DNA of 64,000 bases from DASUDX01 sp036275365 (lineage in GTDB: Bacteria; Pseudomonadota; Gammaproteobacteria; Nevskiales; Nevskiaceae), in assembly GCA_036275365.1 (NCBI GenBank), contig DASUDX010000032.1, positions 1 through 64,000 on the forward strand, given 5' to 3'. The notes under the pieces were generated by a model. It was not told the origin of the DNA. It made no database searches and saw only the letters and a program-made list of their open reading frames with translations. Positions 28,942-38,843 of this stretch are shown in pieces (position 1 is the first letter of the stretch; every line of letters begins with the position of its first letter). The position numbers and the translations under genes were made by a program.

Positions 28942-30393
28942 ATGAACGCGTCGGTCGCCTATTTGCCGTCCGGGCTTGCCCATCAGACCACCGAGGCGGA
29001 GATCCAGCGCCTGTTCGAGCGTCAGCGCGAGACCGCGCTGCGCCTGCGCACCTCCACCGCCGACGAACGCATCGCCAAGATCCGCAAGCTCAAGGCGGCG
29101 ATGCACGACTACGCCGCCGAGATCCAGCAGGCGGCCTGGGCGGATTTCAAGAAGCCGTCGATGGAAGTGGATCTCACCGAGATCCTGCCGGTGATCATGG
29201 AAGCCACCGACGCCATCAAGAATCTGCGCAAGTGGATGCGCCCCAAGCGGGTGTGGCCGACCCAGATGATGGTGGGCACCAGCGCCTGGACCCAGTACGA
29301 ACCCAAGGGCCGCGCGCTGATCATCTCGCCGTGGAACTACCCGGTGAACCTGACCTTCGGCCCGCTGGTGTCGGCGCTGGCGGCCGGCTGCACCGCCATC
29401 CTCAAGCCCTCGGAGATGACGCCGCACCTGGCGGCGGTGATCAGCAAGATCACCCGCGCCATCTTCGCGGAGGACGAGGTGGCGGTGGTGGAAGGCGACG
29501 CCACGGTGAGCACCGCCCTGCTGGCCCTGCCCTTCGACCACATCTTCTTCACCGGCAGCCCGGCGATCGGCAAGGTGGTGATGGCGGCGGCGGCCAAGCA
29601 TCTGACCAGCGTGACCCTCGAGCTGGGCGGCAAGTCGCCGACCATCGTCGATGAAACCGCCGATCTCGAGCTCGCCGCCCGCAACATCGCCTGGGGCAAG
29701 TTCACCAACAGCGGCCAGACCTGCATCGCGCCGGACCATCTCTATGTGCACGCCTCGGTGAAGGAGCGCTTCGTCGGCCTGCTCGGCAAGCTGCTCGCCG
29801 ACACCTACGGCGCCAGCAGCGAGGCCCAGCAGGCCAGCCCCTATCTGGCGCGGGTGGTCAACCAGCGCCACACCCAGCGGGTCAGCGGCCTGCTCGAGGA
29901 CGCCAAGGCGCGCGGGGCCCAGGTGGTCAGCGGTGGCGGGGTCAACGAGAAGGAGTGCTTCGTGGCGCCGACCCTGCTGGTGGATGTGCCGGCCGAGGCG
30001 CGCATCCAGCAGGAGGAGATCTTCGGTCCGCTGCTGCCGGTGATGAGCTACCAGGACCTGGACGAGGTGATCGAGCGGATCAACAGCGCGCCCAAGCCGC
30101 TGGCGCTCTATCTGTGGAGCCGCAACGAGGCCCACATCGACAAGGTGCTCAAGCGCACCAGCTCGGGCGGGGCCTGCATCAACCACACCGTGGTGCACTT
30201 CCTGCACGGCCGCCTGCCGTTCGGCGGGGTCAACAACTCCGGCATTGGCAGCGCCCACGGCCACTACGGCTTCATGGCCTTCTCCCACGAGCGGGCGGTG
30301 GTGCGCACCCGCTTCATGCTGGCGCGGATGTTCTTCGCGCCCTACGGCGAGCGCGTGCAGAAGATCGTCAAGCTGCTGCTGCGCATCTCCTGA
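28942..30393 (+). CDS. Fatty aldehyde dehydrogenase (ALDH3-like)
   Basis: NAD(P)-dependent aldehyde dehydrogenase of 483 residues, closest to the class 3 group that oxidises medium and long-chain aldehydes. Catalytic residues are in place: Asn133 in PWNYPVNL, Glu227 in LELGGKSP and the nucleophile Cys261 in NSGQTCIAPD. The C-terminal FLHGRLPFGGVNNSGIG is also typical. The ATG at 28942 follows GAGGAGAG. The hydrophobic tail (about residues 450-483) may help membrane attachment, as in other ALDH3 enzymes. Its divergent neighbour makes wax esters or triacylglycerol. Confidence 0.93.
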   Translation: MNASVAYLPSGLAHQTTEAEIQRLFERQRETALRLRTSTADERIAKIRKLKAAMHDYAAEIQQAAWADFKKPSMEVDLTEILPVIMEATDAIKNLRKWMRPKRVWPTQMMVGTSAWTQYEPKGRALIISPWNYPVNLTFGPLVSALAAGCTAILKPSEMTPHLAAVISKITRAIFAEDEVAVVEGDATVSTALLALPFDHIFFTGSPAIGKVVMAAAAKHLTSVTLELGGKSPTIVDETADLELAARNIAWGKFTNSGQTCIAPDHLYVHASVKERFVGLLGKLLADTYGASSEAQQASPYLARVVNQRHTQRVSGLLEDAKARGAQVVSGGGVNEKECFVAPTLLVDVPAEARIQQEEIFGPLLPVMSYQDLDEVIERINSAPKPLALYLWSRNEAHIDKVLKRTSSGGACINHTVVHFLHGRLPFGGVNNSGIGSAHGHYGFMAFSHERAVVRTRFMLARMFFAPYGERVQKIVKLLLRIS

Positions 30394-30414
30394 GCCCGGC
30401 GCCGGCGGCGGGAT

Positions 30415-31865
<1,451 letters not shown>

Positions 31866-31869
<4 letters not shown>

Positions 31870-32948
31870 GACGCCTGCTCCAGGGGAAGGTAGAGGGAAA
31901 ACACCGTACTGCCGGGACGCGACTTGCATTCGATCAGACCGCCGTGGGCGTGGACCAGGTACTGGGCGATGGGCAGACCCAGGCCGGTGCCCTCGGCGCG
32001 GGTGGTGACCATCGGATAGAAGATCTTGTCGAGCAGGGCCGGGGCGATGCCCGGACCGGTGTCCTCGATATCGATCTGGATCACCAGGCGGTGACGCACG
32101 CCGCCGATGGTGAACTGCCGCTTGGTGCGTGAGCGCAGCACGATGCTGCCGTCCGCCGAGGGCTGGCCCTCGATCGCCTGCAGGGCATTGCGGACCACAT
32201 TGAGCACGGCCTGGATCAGCTGTTCGCGATCGCCCACCAGCTCCGGGATCGAGGGATCGTAGTCGCGCAGGAACTGCACTTCCGGAGGCGCCTCGGCCTC
32301 CACCAGCTGGCGCACATGCTCGAGCACCTCGTGGATGTTGACCGGTGCCTTCTGCGGCAGCCGGTTGGGGCCGAGCAGGCGGTTGACCAGGTTCTGCAGG
32401 CGGTCGACCTCGCGGATGATCACCCGCGTGTACTCGCGGTGGGAGGCGTCCGGATACTCGCGCTCGAGCAGCTGGGCGGCGCCGCGGATGCCGCCGAGGG
32501 GGTTCTTGATCTCGTGGGCGAGGCCGCGGATCAGCTCGCGCGAGGCCTGGTGCTGGGCCAGGATCAGCTCGTCGCGCGAGATGCGCAGATGGCGATCCAG
32601 GGCCAGACACTCCATCAGCAGGCCGGAGCCGCGGCCGAGCGCCACTGGCGTGACCGTGCAGTCGACGGTGATCGGCTCATCGCCATTGCGGCGAAGCTGC
32701 AGCTCGCGCTCGATGAAGCCGGTGCCGGCCTCCAGCGCGGCGCGGAAGCGCGGCTCGTGCGGCAGGAAGTGCGGCAGGGCCTGGGCCAGCGGCTCGCCGA
32801 GGGCGTGCCGGCGGCCGACTTCGAACAGGCTCTCGGCCGCCGAGTTGAGGCTGGCCACCCGCAGCCGCTCGTCCAGGCAGACCACCGCCGTGGTCAGGCC
32901 GTCCAGCACCTGGCCCGGCTCGATGCGGCTGCGGGGACTGAATTTCAT
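31866..32948 (-). CDS. ntrB: Nitrogen regulation sensor histidine kinase NtrB
   Basis: Cytoplasmic PII-controlled kinase and phosphatase for NtrC, 360 residues. A PAS-like N-terminal part (about 12-120) is followed by the dimerisation/phosphoacceptor region with His145 in LAHEIKNPLGGIRGAAQLLE, and an ATPase domain with the N box NVVRNALQA, DTGPGIAP and GTGLGLPIA. The ATG at 32948 starts MKFSPRSRIEPGQ; residues upstream are not conserved. It lies at the predicted start site of a sigma-54 promoter. glnA, the common partner, is not in the window. Confidence 0.97.
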
Positions 32949-32959
32949 GACGGCTGGTC

Positions 32960-32975
32960 TGCAAAACCCGCGCCA
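32960..32975 (-). promoter_or_regulatory. Sigma-54 promoter of ntrBC
   Basis: The minus strand matches the 16-base consensus TGGCACGNNNNTTGCA at every fixed position except one (G for A at position 5), with correct GG-to-GC spacing. The predicted start site is at or one base from the ntrB ATG. Confidence 0.8.
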
Positions 32976-33034
32976 TGGGGGCGCACGGCCGGACGCCCGA
33001 AAACGGCCGGAACGGAACAGCACCGGCCGGATCA

Positions 33035-33051
33035 TGCACCATATTGGTGCG
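33035..33051. promoter_or_regulatory. NtrC binding site upstream of ntrB
   Basis: TGCACC and GGTGCG around a 5-base spacer match the NtrC dimer consensus TGCACC-N5-GGTGCA at 11 of 12 bases. The centre is about 94 bases upstream of the predicted sigma-54 start, a normal enhancer distance. Confidence 0.82.
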
Positions 33052-33066
33052 TTGCGGGGAGAACGC

Positions 33067-33678
33067 CTAGCCCGGTGGTCCGGAACGGGGCGCGGCCGGC
33101 AGCGTCACCGGCTTCTGCGGGGCCACCGGCCGCGCCGGCTGGGCGCTTGGCGGGCGCGCGTTCTCGATCTTGAGGTGGACGATCACCGGGCTGGCACGCG
33201 CCACCTCGCGGCCATCGGCATCGAGCAGCAGTGCACCGATCAGGTGCGAACCGCGCTCCAGCGGCCCCAGGGTGGCCTGGGTGCCGCCGGGCTCGCCGAC
33301 CCGGCTGCCATCGACCGTGTACTGCACGCGGTAGCCCTCGGCCAGGCGCGGGCTGACCGCCACGCTCACCGCCACCTCGCCGGCGCTGTCGTTGCGCAGG
33401 GTGGCGTCGGCGACCGGGCTGAGGATCTTCAGGCCGTAGCGGGGCTCGCGCGGTGCGGCCGCAGGGGTAGCGGCCTCCGCGGTGGCCGGCGCGCCGGCAG
33501 CGGCCGGGGTGCCGTAACCGCCCATGGTCTGCAGGGGCGGCAGGGCGGCCGGCTTGGCATCCGGGCGCGGCGGCTTGTCGGTGTAGTGGACCACCCCCTG
33601 GGCGTCCACATACCGATAGACCTCGGCCGTGGCGGTGATCGCCCACAGGCCCAGCAGCAGCACGCTCAGCACACGCAT
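33067..33678 (-). CDS. DUF4124-containing exported protein
   Basis: A 203-residue exported protein with signal peptide MRVLSVLLLGLWAITATA and a DUF4124 start (EVYRYVDAQGVVHYTDKPP), then a low-complexity Ala/Pro linker (about 40-80) and a beta-rich Ig-like region (about 82-170) with LLDADGREVA. DUF4124 proteins are periplasmic and of unknown function; this position just ahead of ntrB is common in related genomes. It starts 9 bases after the ppx stop, so it is probably in the ppx operon. Confidence 0.88.
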   Translation of the reverse strand: MRVLSVLLLGLWAITATAEVYRYVDAQGVVHYTDKPPRPDAKPAALPPLQTMGGYGTPAAAGAPATAEAATPAAAPREPRYGLKILSPVADATLRNDSAGEVAVSVAVSPRLAEGYRVQYTVDGSRVGEPGGTQATLGPLERGSHLIGALLLDADGREVARASPVIVHLKIENARPPSAQPARPVAPQKPVTLPAAPRSGPPG

Positions 33679-33687
33679 GGCCGGAAT

Positions 33688-35190
33688 CTACCCCACGCGC
33701 AGGCGAATCTCCACGGCGCGCAGGTACTCGGCCTCCAGTTCCAGATCGGCGACGGTGAGCGGATGCTCGGCGCGCCAGTCGGCGGGGAAGCTCAGATCGA
33801 GGCTGCGGCGGGCGACCTTGAGGCTGACCGGAATGCGCCCCTGCGGCTGGCGCGAGCGCTGCAGCAGCACCGCCACCCGCAGCAGCACCGCCAGGCGCTG
33901 GATCGACTCCTGCCAGGCCGGCGGCAGATCGGCCGCCACCGCCGGGCTGAACTTGCCGCGGTGCAGGCGCACCAGCACCGCCAGCAGCTTCTGCTCGGTC
34001 AGCGAGAAGCCCTGCAGATCGGCGTGACGCAGGATGTACTCGCCATGCTTGTGATAGCCGGAGTGGGCGATCACCAGACCCAGCTCGTGGAGCTGGGCGG
34101 CCCAGCGCAGCAGCGACTCGCAGGCCGGCTCGGTGAGGTCCCAGCCCTCGCGCGCGGCGGTCAGCAGCTGCACCGCGGTCTCCGCCACCACCCCGGCATG
34201 GGCGCTGTCCAGACCGAAGCGGCGCGCCACCGCGGCCACCGTCTGGTCGCGCACATCCTGGTCGGCGAGGCGTCCCAGCAGGTCGTAGACCAGACCCTCG
34301 CGCAGCGCCCGCTCGGAGGTCTCCATGCGCTCGATGCCGAGACTGTCGAACACCCCGGCCAGCACCGCGAGCCCGCCCGGGAACACCGGCCGGCGGTCCT
34401 CGCGCAGCGAGGGAAACTCGATGCGGGCGACCTGGCCGAGCTCGATCACCCGCTCGATCAGGCGCTCCAGGCCCTCGCGGGTCAGGTCCTGCTCGCTGTA
34501 GCCCAGCTCCAGCATCACCCGCCAGGCGCCGCGCACCGTGCCGCTGGCGCCGATCGCCAGATCCCAGCCCGCCTTGCGGTAGCGGCGCTCGAGAAACTCC
34601 AGCTCGACCCGCGCCGCCATCCGCGCGGCGCGGAAGCGGGCGCGGGTGATCTCGCCATCGGCGAAGAACTTCTGCTGGTGGGTGACACAGCCCAGCGCCA
34701 CCGACTCCATCATCTTCGGTTCCGGGCCGCGGCCGATGATCAGCTCGGTGCTGCCCCCGCCGATGTCCACCACCAGCCGGCGCGGCCGGTCCGGCCCCAT
34801 GCCGTGGATCACCCCGCCGTAGACCAGGCGCGCCTCCTCGACGCCGGAGATGATCTCGATCTCATGGCCCAGGGCTGCCTCGGCGGCGGCCAGGAAGGCC
34901 TCGCCGCGACGCAGCTTGCGCAGGGTGTTGGTGCCCACCGCGCGCACCCGCGCCGGCGGGATCTGCTTCAGGCGCTGGCCGAAGCGCTGCAGGCAGGCCA
35001 GGGCGCGCGCCTCCGCCTCCGGACGCAGGCGCCGCTCCGGGTCGAGGCCGGCGGCCAGCCGCACCGGCTCGCGCAGGCGATCGATCACCTGCAGGTCGCT
35101 GCCATGCGGGCGCGCCACCATCATGTGGAAGCTGTTCGACCCGAGATCGACGGCCGCCACATCCTGCCCGCGCGGGCCACCCCGGTTCAT
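33688..35190 (-). CDS. ppx: Exopolyphosphatase / guanosine pentaphosphate phosphatase
   Basis: Ppx/GppA enzyme of 500 residues that removes terminal phosphate from polyphosphate and may hydrolyse pppGpp. Actin-like ATPase phosphate loops are clear: AAVDLGSNSFHMMVAR and VVDIGGGSTELIIGRG, with the catalytic-type SGVEEARLVYGG between them. The C-terminal half is an HD-like helical region (HELGLVIAHSGYHKHGEYIL). The ATG at 35190 gives a normal Ppx start; a TATAGT -10 candidate lies at 35254-35259 on the minus strand. Ppx and GppA types cannot be separated from the sequence alone. Confidence 0.94.
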   Translation of the reverse strand: MNRGGPRGQDVAAVDLGSNSFHMMVARPHGSDLQVIDRLREPVRLAAGLDPERRLRPEAEARALACLQRFGQRLKQIPPARVRAVGTNTLRKLRRGEAFLAAAEAALGHEIEIISGVEEARLVYGGVIHGMGPDRPRRLVVDIGGGSTELIIGRGPEPKMMESVALGCVTHQQKFFADGEITRARFRAARMAARVELEFLERRYRKAGWDLAIGASGTVRGAWRVMLELGYSEQDLTREGLERLIERVIELGQVARIEFPSLREDRRPVFPGGLAVLAGVFDSLGIERMETSERALREGLVYDLLGRLADQDVRDQTVAAVARRFGLDSAHAGVVAETAVQLLTAAREGWDLTEPACESLLRWAAQLHELGLVIAHSGYHKHGEYILRHADLQGFSLTEQKLLAVLVRLHRGKFSPAVAADLPPAWQESIQRLAVLLRVAVLLQRSRQPQGRIPVSLKVARRSLDLSFPADWRAEHPLTVADLELEAEYLRAVEIRLRVG

Positions 35191-35387
35191 GCGGAAGGAG
35201 ACGCAGGGGAGGAAGCAGCCGGCATGGCGGGGTCGGATCGGAACTCGGCGGCGACTATAGCCGGAGCCCCGGCGCGCCCGCCCGCGTTGATTCCGCGCCG
35301 CGATTCCGGGAACATAGTGCGGCTCGGCACCCGCCCACCCAGCGCGGGGCCGGGGTCCCTGCACCCACCCCTCGGGAGTTTCACACC

Positions 35388-35729
35388 ATGACCCTCGCGC
35401 GTTGCGGCGTTCTTGCCCTCGCCGCCGCCCTCAGCCTGCCTGCCACCGCCCAGACCGCGGGTGATGCCCAGGCCGGCCGAGACAAGTCCGACACCTGCAT
35501 GGGCTGCCACGGCATCCCCGGCTACAACAACGCCTACCCCACCTACCGGGTGCCCAAGCTGGGCGGGCAGTCGGCCGGCTACATCGCCTCGGCGCTGAAG
35601 GCCTACCGCAGCGGTGAGCGGGCTCATCCGACCATGCAGGCGCAGGCCGCCAGCATGAGCGACCAGGACATCGCCGACATCGCCGCCTTCCTGGCCACCG
35701 CCCCGGCCCATCGTTCGGAGACGAAGTAA
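35388..35729 (+). CDS. Monohaem cytochrome c
   Basis: A 113-residue periplasmic class I cytochrome c with signal peptide (to about residue 21, ATAQ) and one haem attachment motif CMGCH at 37-41; the distal Met is likely in the segment HPTMQAQAASMSD. It resembles one half of the dihaem cytochrome c4. The next gene starts directly after this stop and encodes a second cytochrome of similar size, so the two probably act as electron carriers together. It is divergent from ppx. Confidence 0.9.
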   Translation: MTLARCGVLALAAALSLPATAQTAGDAQAGRDKSDTCMGCHGIPGYNNAYPTYRVPKLGGQSAGYIASALKAYRSGERAHPTMQAQAASMSDQDIADIAAFLATAPAHRSETK

Positions 35730-36080
35730 GTGAGCACCCGTCCCCTGCTGTCCGCCTCGCTGCTGGCCACCACCCTGCTGGCCGCTGCGCCGCTTGCCGC
35801 TGAAACCGCCGTGCCGGAGAAGGCCGCGGTCTGCGCGGCCTGCCATGGCGAGGGCGGCGCCAAGCCGATCCTGCCGGACTACCCGGTGCTGGCCGGGCAG
35901 TATTCGAACTATCTGGAGCACAGCCTGCGCGGCTATCGCGATGGCAGCCGCAAGAACGCGGTGATGAACGGCCAGGCGGCGGCGCTGACCGATGCCGAGA
36001 TCAAGGCGCTCTCGCTCTACTACGCGCGCCAGGCCGGTCCGCTGCACACCCCGGCACTGCCGCCCCGCGGCACGCCCTGA
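35730..36080 (+). CDS. Monohaem cytochrome c
   Basis: A 116-residue periplasmic class I cytochrome c, GTG start at 35730 directly after the previous stop, signal peptide to about residue 24 (LAAE), haem motif CAACH at 35-39, and a likely axial Met in NAVMNGQAAALTD. It resembles the other half of cytochrome c4. A rho-independent terminator follows 22 bases after the stop. Confidence 0.9.
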   Translation: MSTRPLLSASLLATTLLAAAPLAAETAVPEKAAVCAACHGEGGAKPILPDYPVLAGQYSNYLEHSLRGYRDGSRKNAVMNGQAAALTDAEIKALSLYYARQAGPLHTPALPPRGTP

Positions 36081-36101
36081 GGCGCGGATGCGGCAACGAA
36101 G

Positions 36102-36125
36102 AAGCCGGCCTGGTGCCGGCTTTTT
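36102..36125 (+). terminator. Rho-independent terminator after the cytochrome pair
   Basis: Stem AAGCCGGC/GCCGGCTT around CTGGT, followed by a T run, ends the cytochrome transcript just before the convergent ftsX stop. Confidence 0.85.
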
Positions 36126-36143
36126 CGTGGGCGCGGGCCGGGC

Positions 36144-37091
36144 TCAGACCGGTTCGATCTGTCCCAGCCGCCGGCTCACGCTGAGCCAGGCGCCAGCCAG
36201 ACCGAGCAGCGGGCCGAGCAGCTGCAGGCCCACCAGCAGCCCGGCCGAGGGGCCGAGCAGACCCTGCGGGCTGCCATAGAGCCCGCTGAGCGCCTGCGCC
36301 GGCCCCTGCAGGGCCAGCCAGCCGGCCACCACCAGCAGCTGCGCCAGCAGCGCCCCGCCCAGGCCATACCAGAGCCCGGTGTAGAGGAAGGGCCGGCGGA
36401 TGAAGGCGTCGGGGGCGCCGACCAGCTTCATCACCTCGATCTCCTCGCGACGGGCCTCGATGTCCAGGCGCACGGTGTTGCCGATGATCACCACCACCGC
36501 CAGCCCCAGCACCAGACCCAGGCCGAGGATCAGCCGCTCGATCAGCGCCAGCACCGCCTGCAGGCGCTCCAGCCACTGCTGGTCGAGGCGGGCCAGCTCC
36601 ACCTCGGGCAGTGCCGCCAGCTCCTCCACCAGCCGGGCGATCTGGGCGCGGTCCTGCACCGGGTCCGGGCGCAGCAGGAGCACCGCCGGCAGCGGGTTGT
36701 CCTGCAGCTGGTCGAGTGCCTCGCCGAAGCCGGAGAGCGCGCGGAAATCGGCCAGCGACTGCTCGCGCGAGAGATAGTCCACCCCGCGCACACCGGGGCG
36801 CTGGCGCAGGCGCTCGGCCAGCGCCTGGCCCTGGGCCTCGGTGACGCTGTCGCGCAGGAACAGCGAGGCCTGCACCTGACCCTCCCAGCGGCTGGCCAGG
36901 GCCTCCAGATTGCGCACCCCGGTCTGCAGGGCCGCCGGCAGGGCCAGCGTCACGCCAATCGCCAGGGCGCTGAGCAGGGTGGCGGCCGGCCGCTGCCAGA
37001 GCTTGCCCAGCGAGAAGAAGAACACCCGCGCGTGTTCGCGGCCCTGGCGGGCCAGCCAGCCCGGGCGGCGCAGTCCGTCCTCAGCGGCCAT
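36144..37091 (-). CDS. ftsX: Cell division protein FtsX
   Basis: Membrane half of the FtsEX complex, which passes the state of the divisome to peptidoglycan amidases. About 315 residues with four transmembrane helices: one near 45-65, then three after the periplasmic domain, in the order LILGLGLVLGLAVVVIIG, GLGGALLAQLLVVAGWLAL and GLLVGLQLLGPLLGLAGAWL. The cytoplasmic segment RREEIEVMKLVGAPDAFIRRPF is typical. I use the ATG at 37091, overlapping the ftsE stop by 11 bases, because GGAG is placed correctly before it; an upstream ATG at 37130 would add 13 residues. Confidence 0.95.
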   Translation of the reverse strand: MAAEDGLRRPGWLARQGREHARVFFFSLGKLWQRPAATLLSALAIGVTLALPAALQTGVRNLEALASRWEGQVQASLFLRDSVTEAQGQALAERLRQRPGVRGVDYLSREQSLADFRALSGFGEALDQLQDNPLPAVLLLRPDPVQDRAQIARLVEELAALPEVELARLDQQWLERLQAVLALIERLILGLGLVLGLAVVVIIGNTVRLDIEARREEIEVMKLVGAPDAFIRRPFLYTGLWYGLGGALLAQLLVVAGWLALQGPAQALSGLYGSPQGLLGPSAGLLVGLQLLGPLLGLAGAWLSVSRRLGQIEPV

Positions 37092-37791
37092 GCCCGGCTC
37101 CGAGCTGGGAGGCGGCGGTGGGCTGGGCATCGCTGATGCGGCCCTGCTCCAGATGGATGATGCGCGGGCCCATGCCCTGGATCAGATCGATGGCATGGGT
37201 GGCCACCAGCACGCTCACACCGACCTCGTTGAAGCGCTGGAACAGCTTCATCACCTCGCTGGCCATGCGCGGATCGAGATTGCCGGTGGGCTCGTCGGCC
37301 AGCAGCAGCAGCGGCCGGGTGACCACCGCGCGGGCGATGCCCACCCGCTGCTGCTCGCCACCGGAGAGCGTCTGCGGCAGCAGCGCCTCCTTGCCGAGCA
37401 GGCCGACGGTATCCAGCGCCGCGCGCACCTTGCGGCCGATATCGGCCCAGGCATAGCCGCGGATCACCAGCGGCAGGGCGACATTGTCGAACACGCTGCG
37501 GTCATGCAGCAGGTTGAAGTTCTGGAAGATCATGCCGATCTGCTGGCGATAGGCCGGAATCGCCTGGCGGCTGAGGCCGGCGAGGTTCTGGCCGTTGACC
37601 ACCACCTGGCCCCGATGGGCGCGCGCCAGCAGCGCCACCAGCCGCAGCAGGGTGGACTTGCCGGCCCCCGAGGCGCCGGTGAGAAAGGCCATCTCCCCTT
37701 CGCCGAGGGTGAAGCTCAGCTCCGAGAGCACATCGCGGCCGGTGCCCGGATAGCGATGGCTGACCTTGTGGAAATGGATGATGTCGGCCAT
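37081..37791 (-). CDS. ftsE: Cell division ATP-binding protein FtsE
   Basis: ABC ATPase of 236 residues, partner of FtsX. Walker A GASGAGKST, Q loop FQNFNLL, signature LSGGEQQRVGIARA, Walker B LLLLADEPTGNLDP and switch His in VATHAID are complete. The tail is about 15 residues longer than in E. coli. The start is the ATG at 37791; ftsY lies 106 bases upstream in the same direction. Confidence 0.97.
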   Translation of the reverse strand: MADIIHFHKVSHRYPGTGRDVLSELSFTLGEGEMAFLTGASGAGKSTLLRLVALLARAHRGQVVVNGQNLAGLSRQAIPAYRQQIGMIFQNFNLLHDRSVFDNVALPLVIRGYAWADIGRKVRAALDTVGLLGKEALLPQTLSGGEQQRVGIARAVVTRPLLLLADEPTGNLDPRMASEVMKLFQRFNEVGVSVLVATHAIDLIQGMGPRIIHLEQGRISDAQPTAASQLGAGHGR

Positions 37792-37897
37792 GGCGGCTCA
37801 GGCCCTCGCCCCCGGGCAGGGCAGCGGGGACGCCACGACAGGGCGAAGCAGGCTCGACATGGGCACTCCCGGATCCAGGCTCAGGCGCAGGGCAGGC

Positions 37898-38839
37898 TCA
37901 CTCGCCCAGCAGCGCCTCGACATAGGCCTCGGCGCTGAAGGGCTGGAGATCGTCCACCGCCTCGCCGAGCCCGACGAAGCGGACCGGCAGCGACAGGCGA
38001 CGCGCGATGGCCAGCAGGATACCGCCCTTGGCGGTGCCGTCCAGCTTGGTCAGCGCAAGGCCAGTCAGACCGATCGCCTCGTGGAACTGCAGGGCCTGGT
38101 TGAGCGCGTTCTGGCCGGTGGTGGCGTCCACCACCAGCAGCACCTCGTGCGGCGCGTAGGCATCGTGCTTCTGCAGCACCCGCTTGATCTTGCGCAGCTC
38201 CTCCATCAGGTGGCTCTGGGTGTGCAGGCGGCCGGCGGTGTCGGCGATCACCAGATCCACCCCGCGGCTGCGCGCCGAGGCCACGGCATCGAAGATCACG
38301 CTGGCCGAATCGGCCCCCTCGCCCTGCGCATGCACCGGCACGCCGGCACGCTCGCCCCAGCTCTGCAGCTGCTGCACCGCCGCGGCGCGGAAGGTGTCCC
38401 CGGCGGCCAGCAGCACCGTCCTGCCCTCGCCGCGGTAGCGCGCCGCCAGCTTGCCGATGGTGGTGGTCTTGCCCACCCCGTTGACGCCGGCGACGAACAG
38501 CACGAAGGGCTTGATGTAGGCCGGCAGGCTCAGCGGCTGGGCGATCGGCCGCAGCAGCTCGAGCAGGGCCTCGCGCAGGGCCTTGCGCAGCTGGGCCTCG
38601 CTGCGGATGCGCCCGCCGTTGACCTCGCCGCGCAGCCGGCCGATCAGCCACTCGGTCGCCTCCAGGCCGGCATCGGCCATCAGCAGCCGCGCCTCCAGAT
38701 CGTCGAGCGCGTCCTCGCGCAGGGCGCCGCCGGCAAACAGGGTGGAGAGATCGCGGCTGAGCCAGGACTGGGCGCCGACGCTGCGGTTGAGCTGGCTGCG
38801 GAACTTGCCGATCAGGCCGGCGGAGGAGTCGGTGGACAT
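37898..38839 (-). CDS. ftsY: Signal recognition particle receptor FtsY
   Basis: SRP GTPase receptor of 313 residues for co-translational membrane targeting. The N domain (about 1-95) and G domain carry GVNGVGKTTTIGKL, DTFRAAAVQQL, DTAGRLHTQSHLM, TKLDGTAKGG and the closing FVGLGEAVDDLQPF. The long acidic A domain of E. coli FtsY is missing, leaving only about a dozen residues before the N domain, as in many bacteria. The start at 38839 is 4 bases after the stop of the upstream DedA-fusion gene, so the two are co-transcribed. Confidence 0.97.
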   Translation of the reverse strand: MSTDSSAGLIGKFRSQLNRSVGAQSWLSRDLSTLFAGGALREDALDDLEARLLMADAGLEATEWLIGRLRGEVNGGRIRSEAQLRKALREALLELLRPIAQPLSLPAYIKPFVLFVAGVNGVGKTTTIGKLAARYRGEGRTVLLAAGDTFRAAAVQQLQSWGERAGVPVHAQGEGADSASVIFDAVASARSRGVDLVIADTAGRLHTQSHLMEELRKIKRVLQKHDAYAPHEVLLVVDATTGQNALNQALQFHEAIGLTGLALTKLDGTAKGGILLAIARRLSLPVRFVGLGEAVDDLQPFSAEAYVEALLGE

Positions 38840-38843
38840 GGCA

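Noticed and set aside
32335..35391. Long plus-strand open frame opposite ntrB, DUF4124 and ppx
   Set aside because: It spans three genes with strong family motifs on the other strand and has no recognisable domain.
36143..36144. rpoH after ftsX, as in E. coli
   Set aside because: The ftsX stop converges on the cytochrome terminator; no sigma-32 gene is present.
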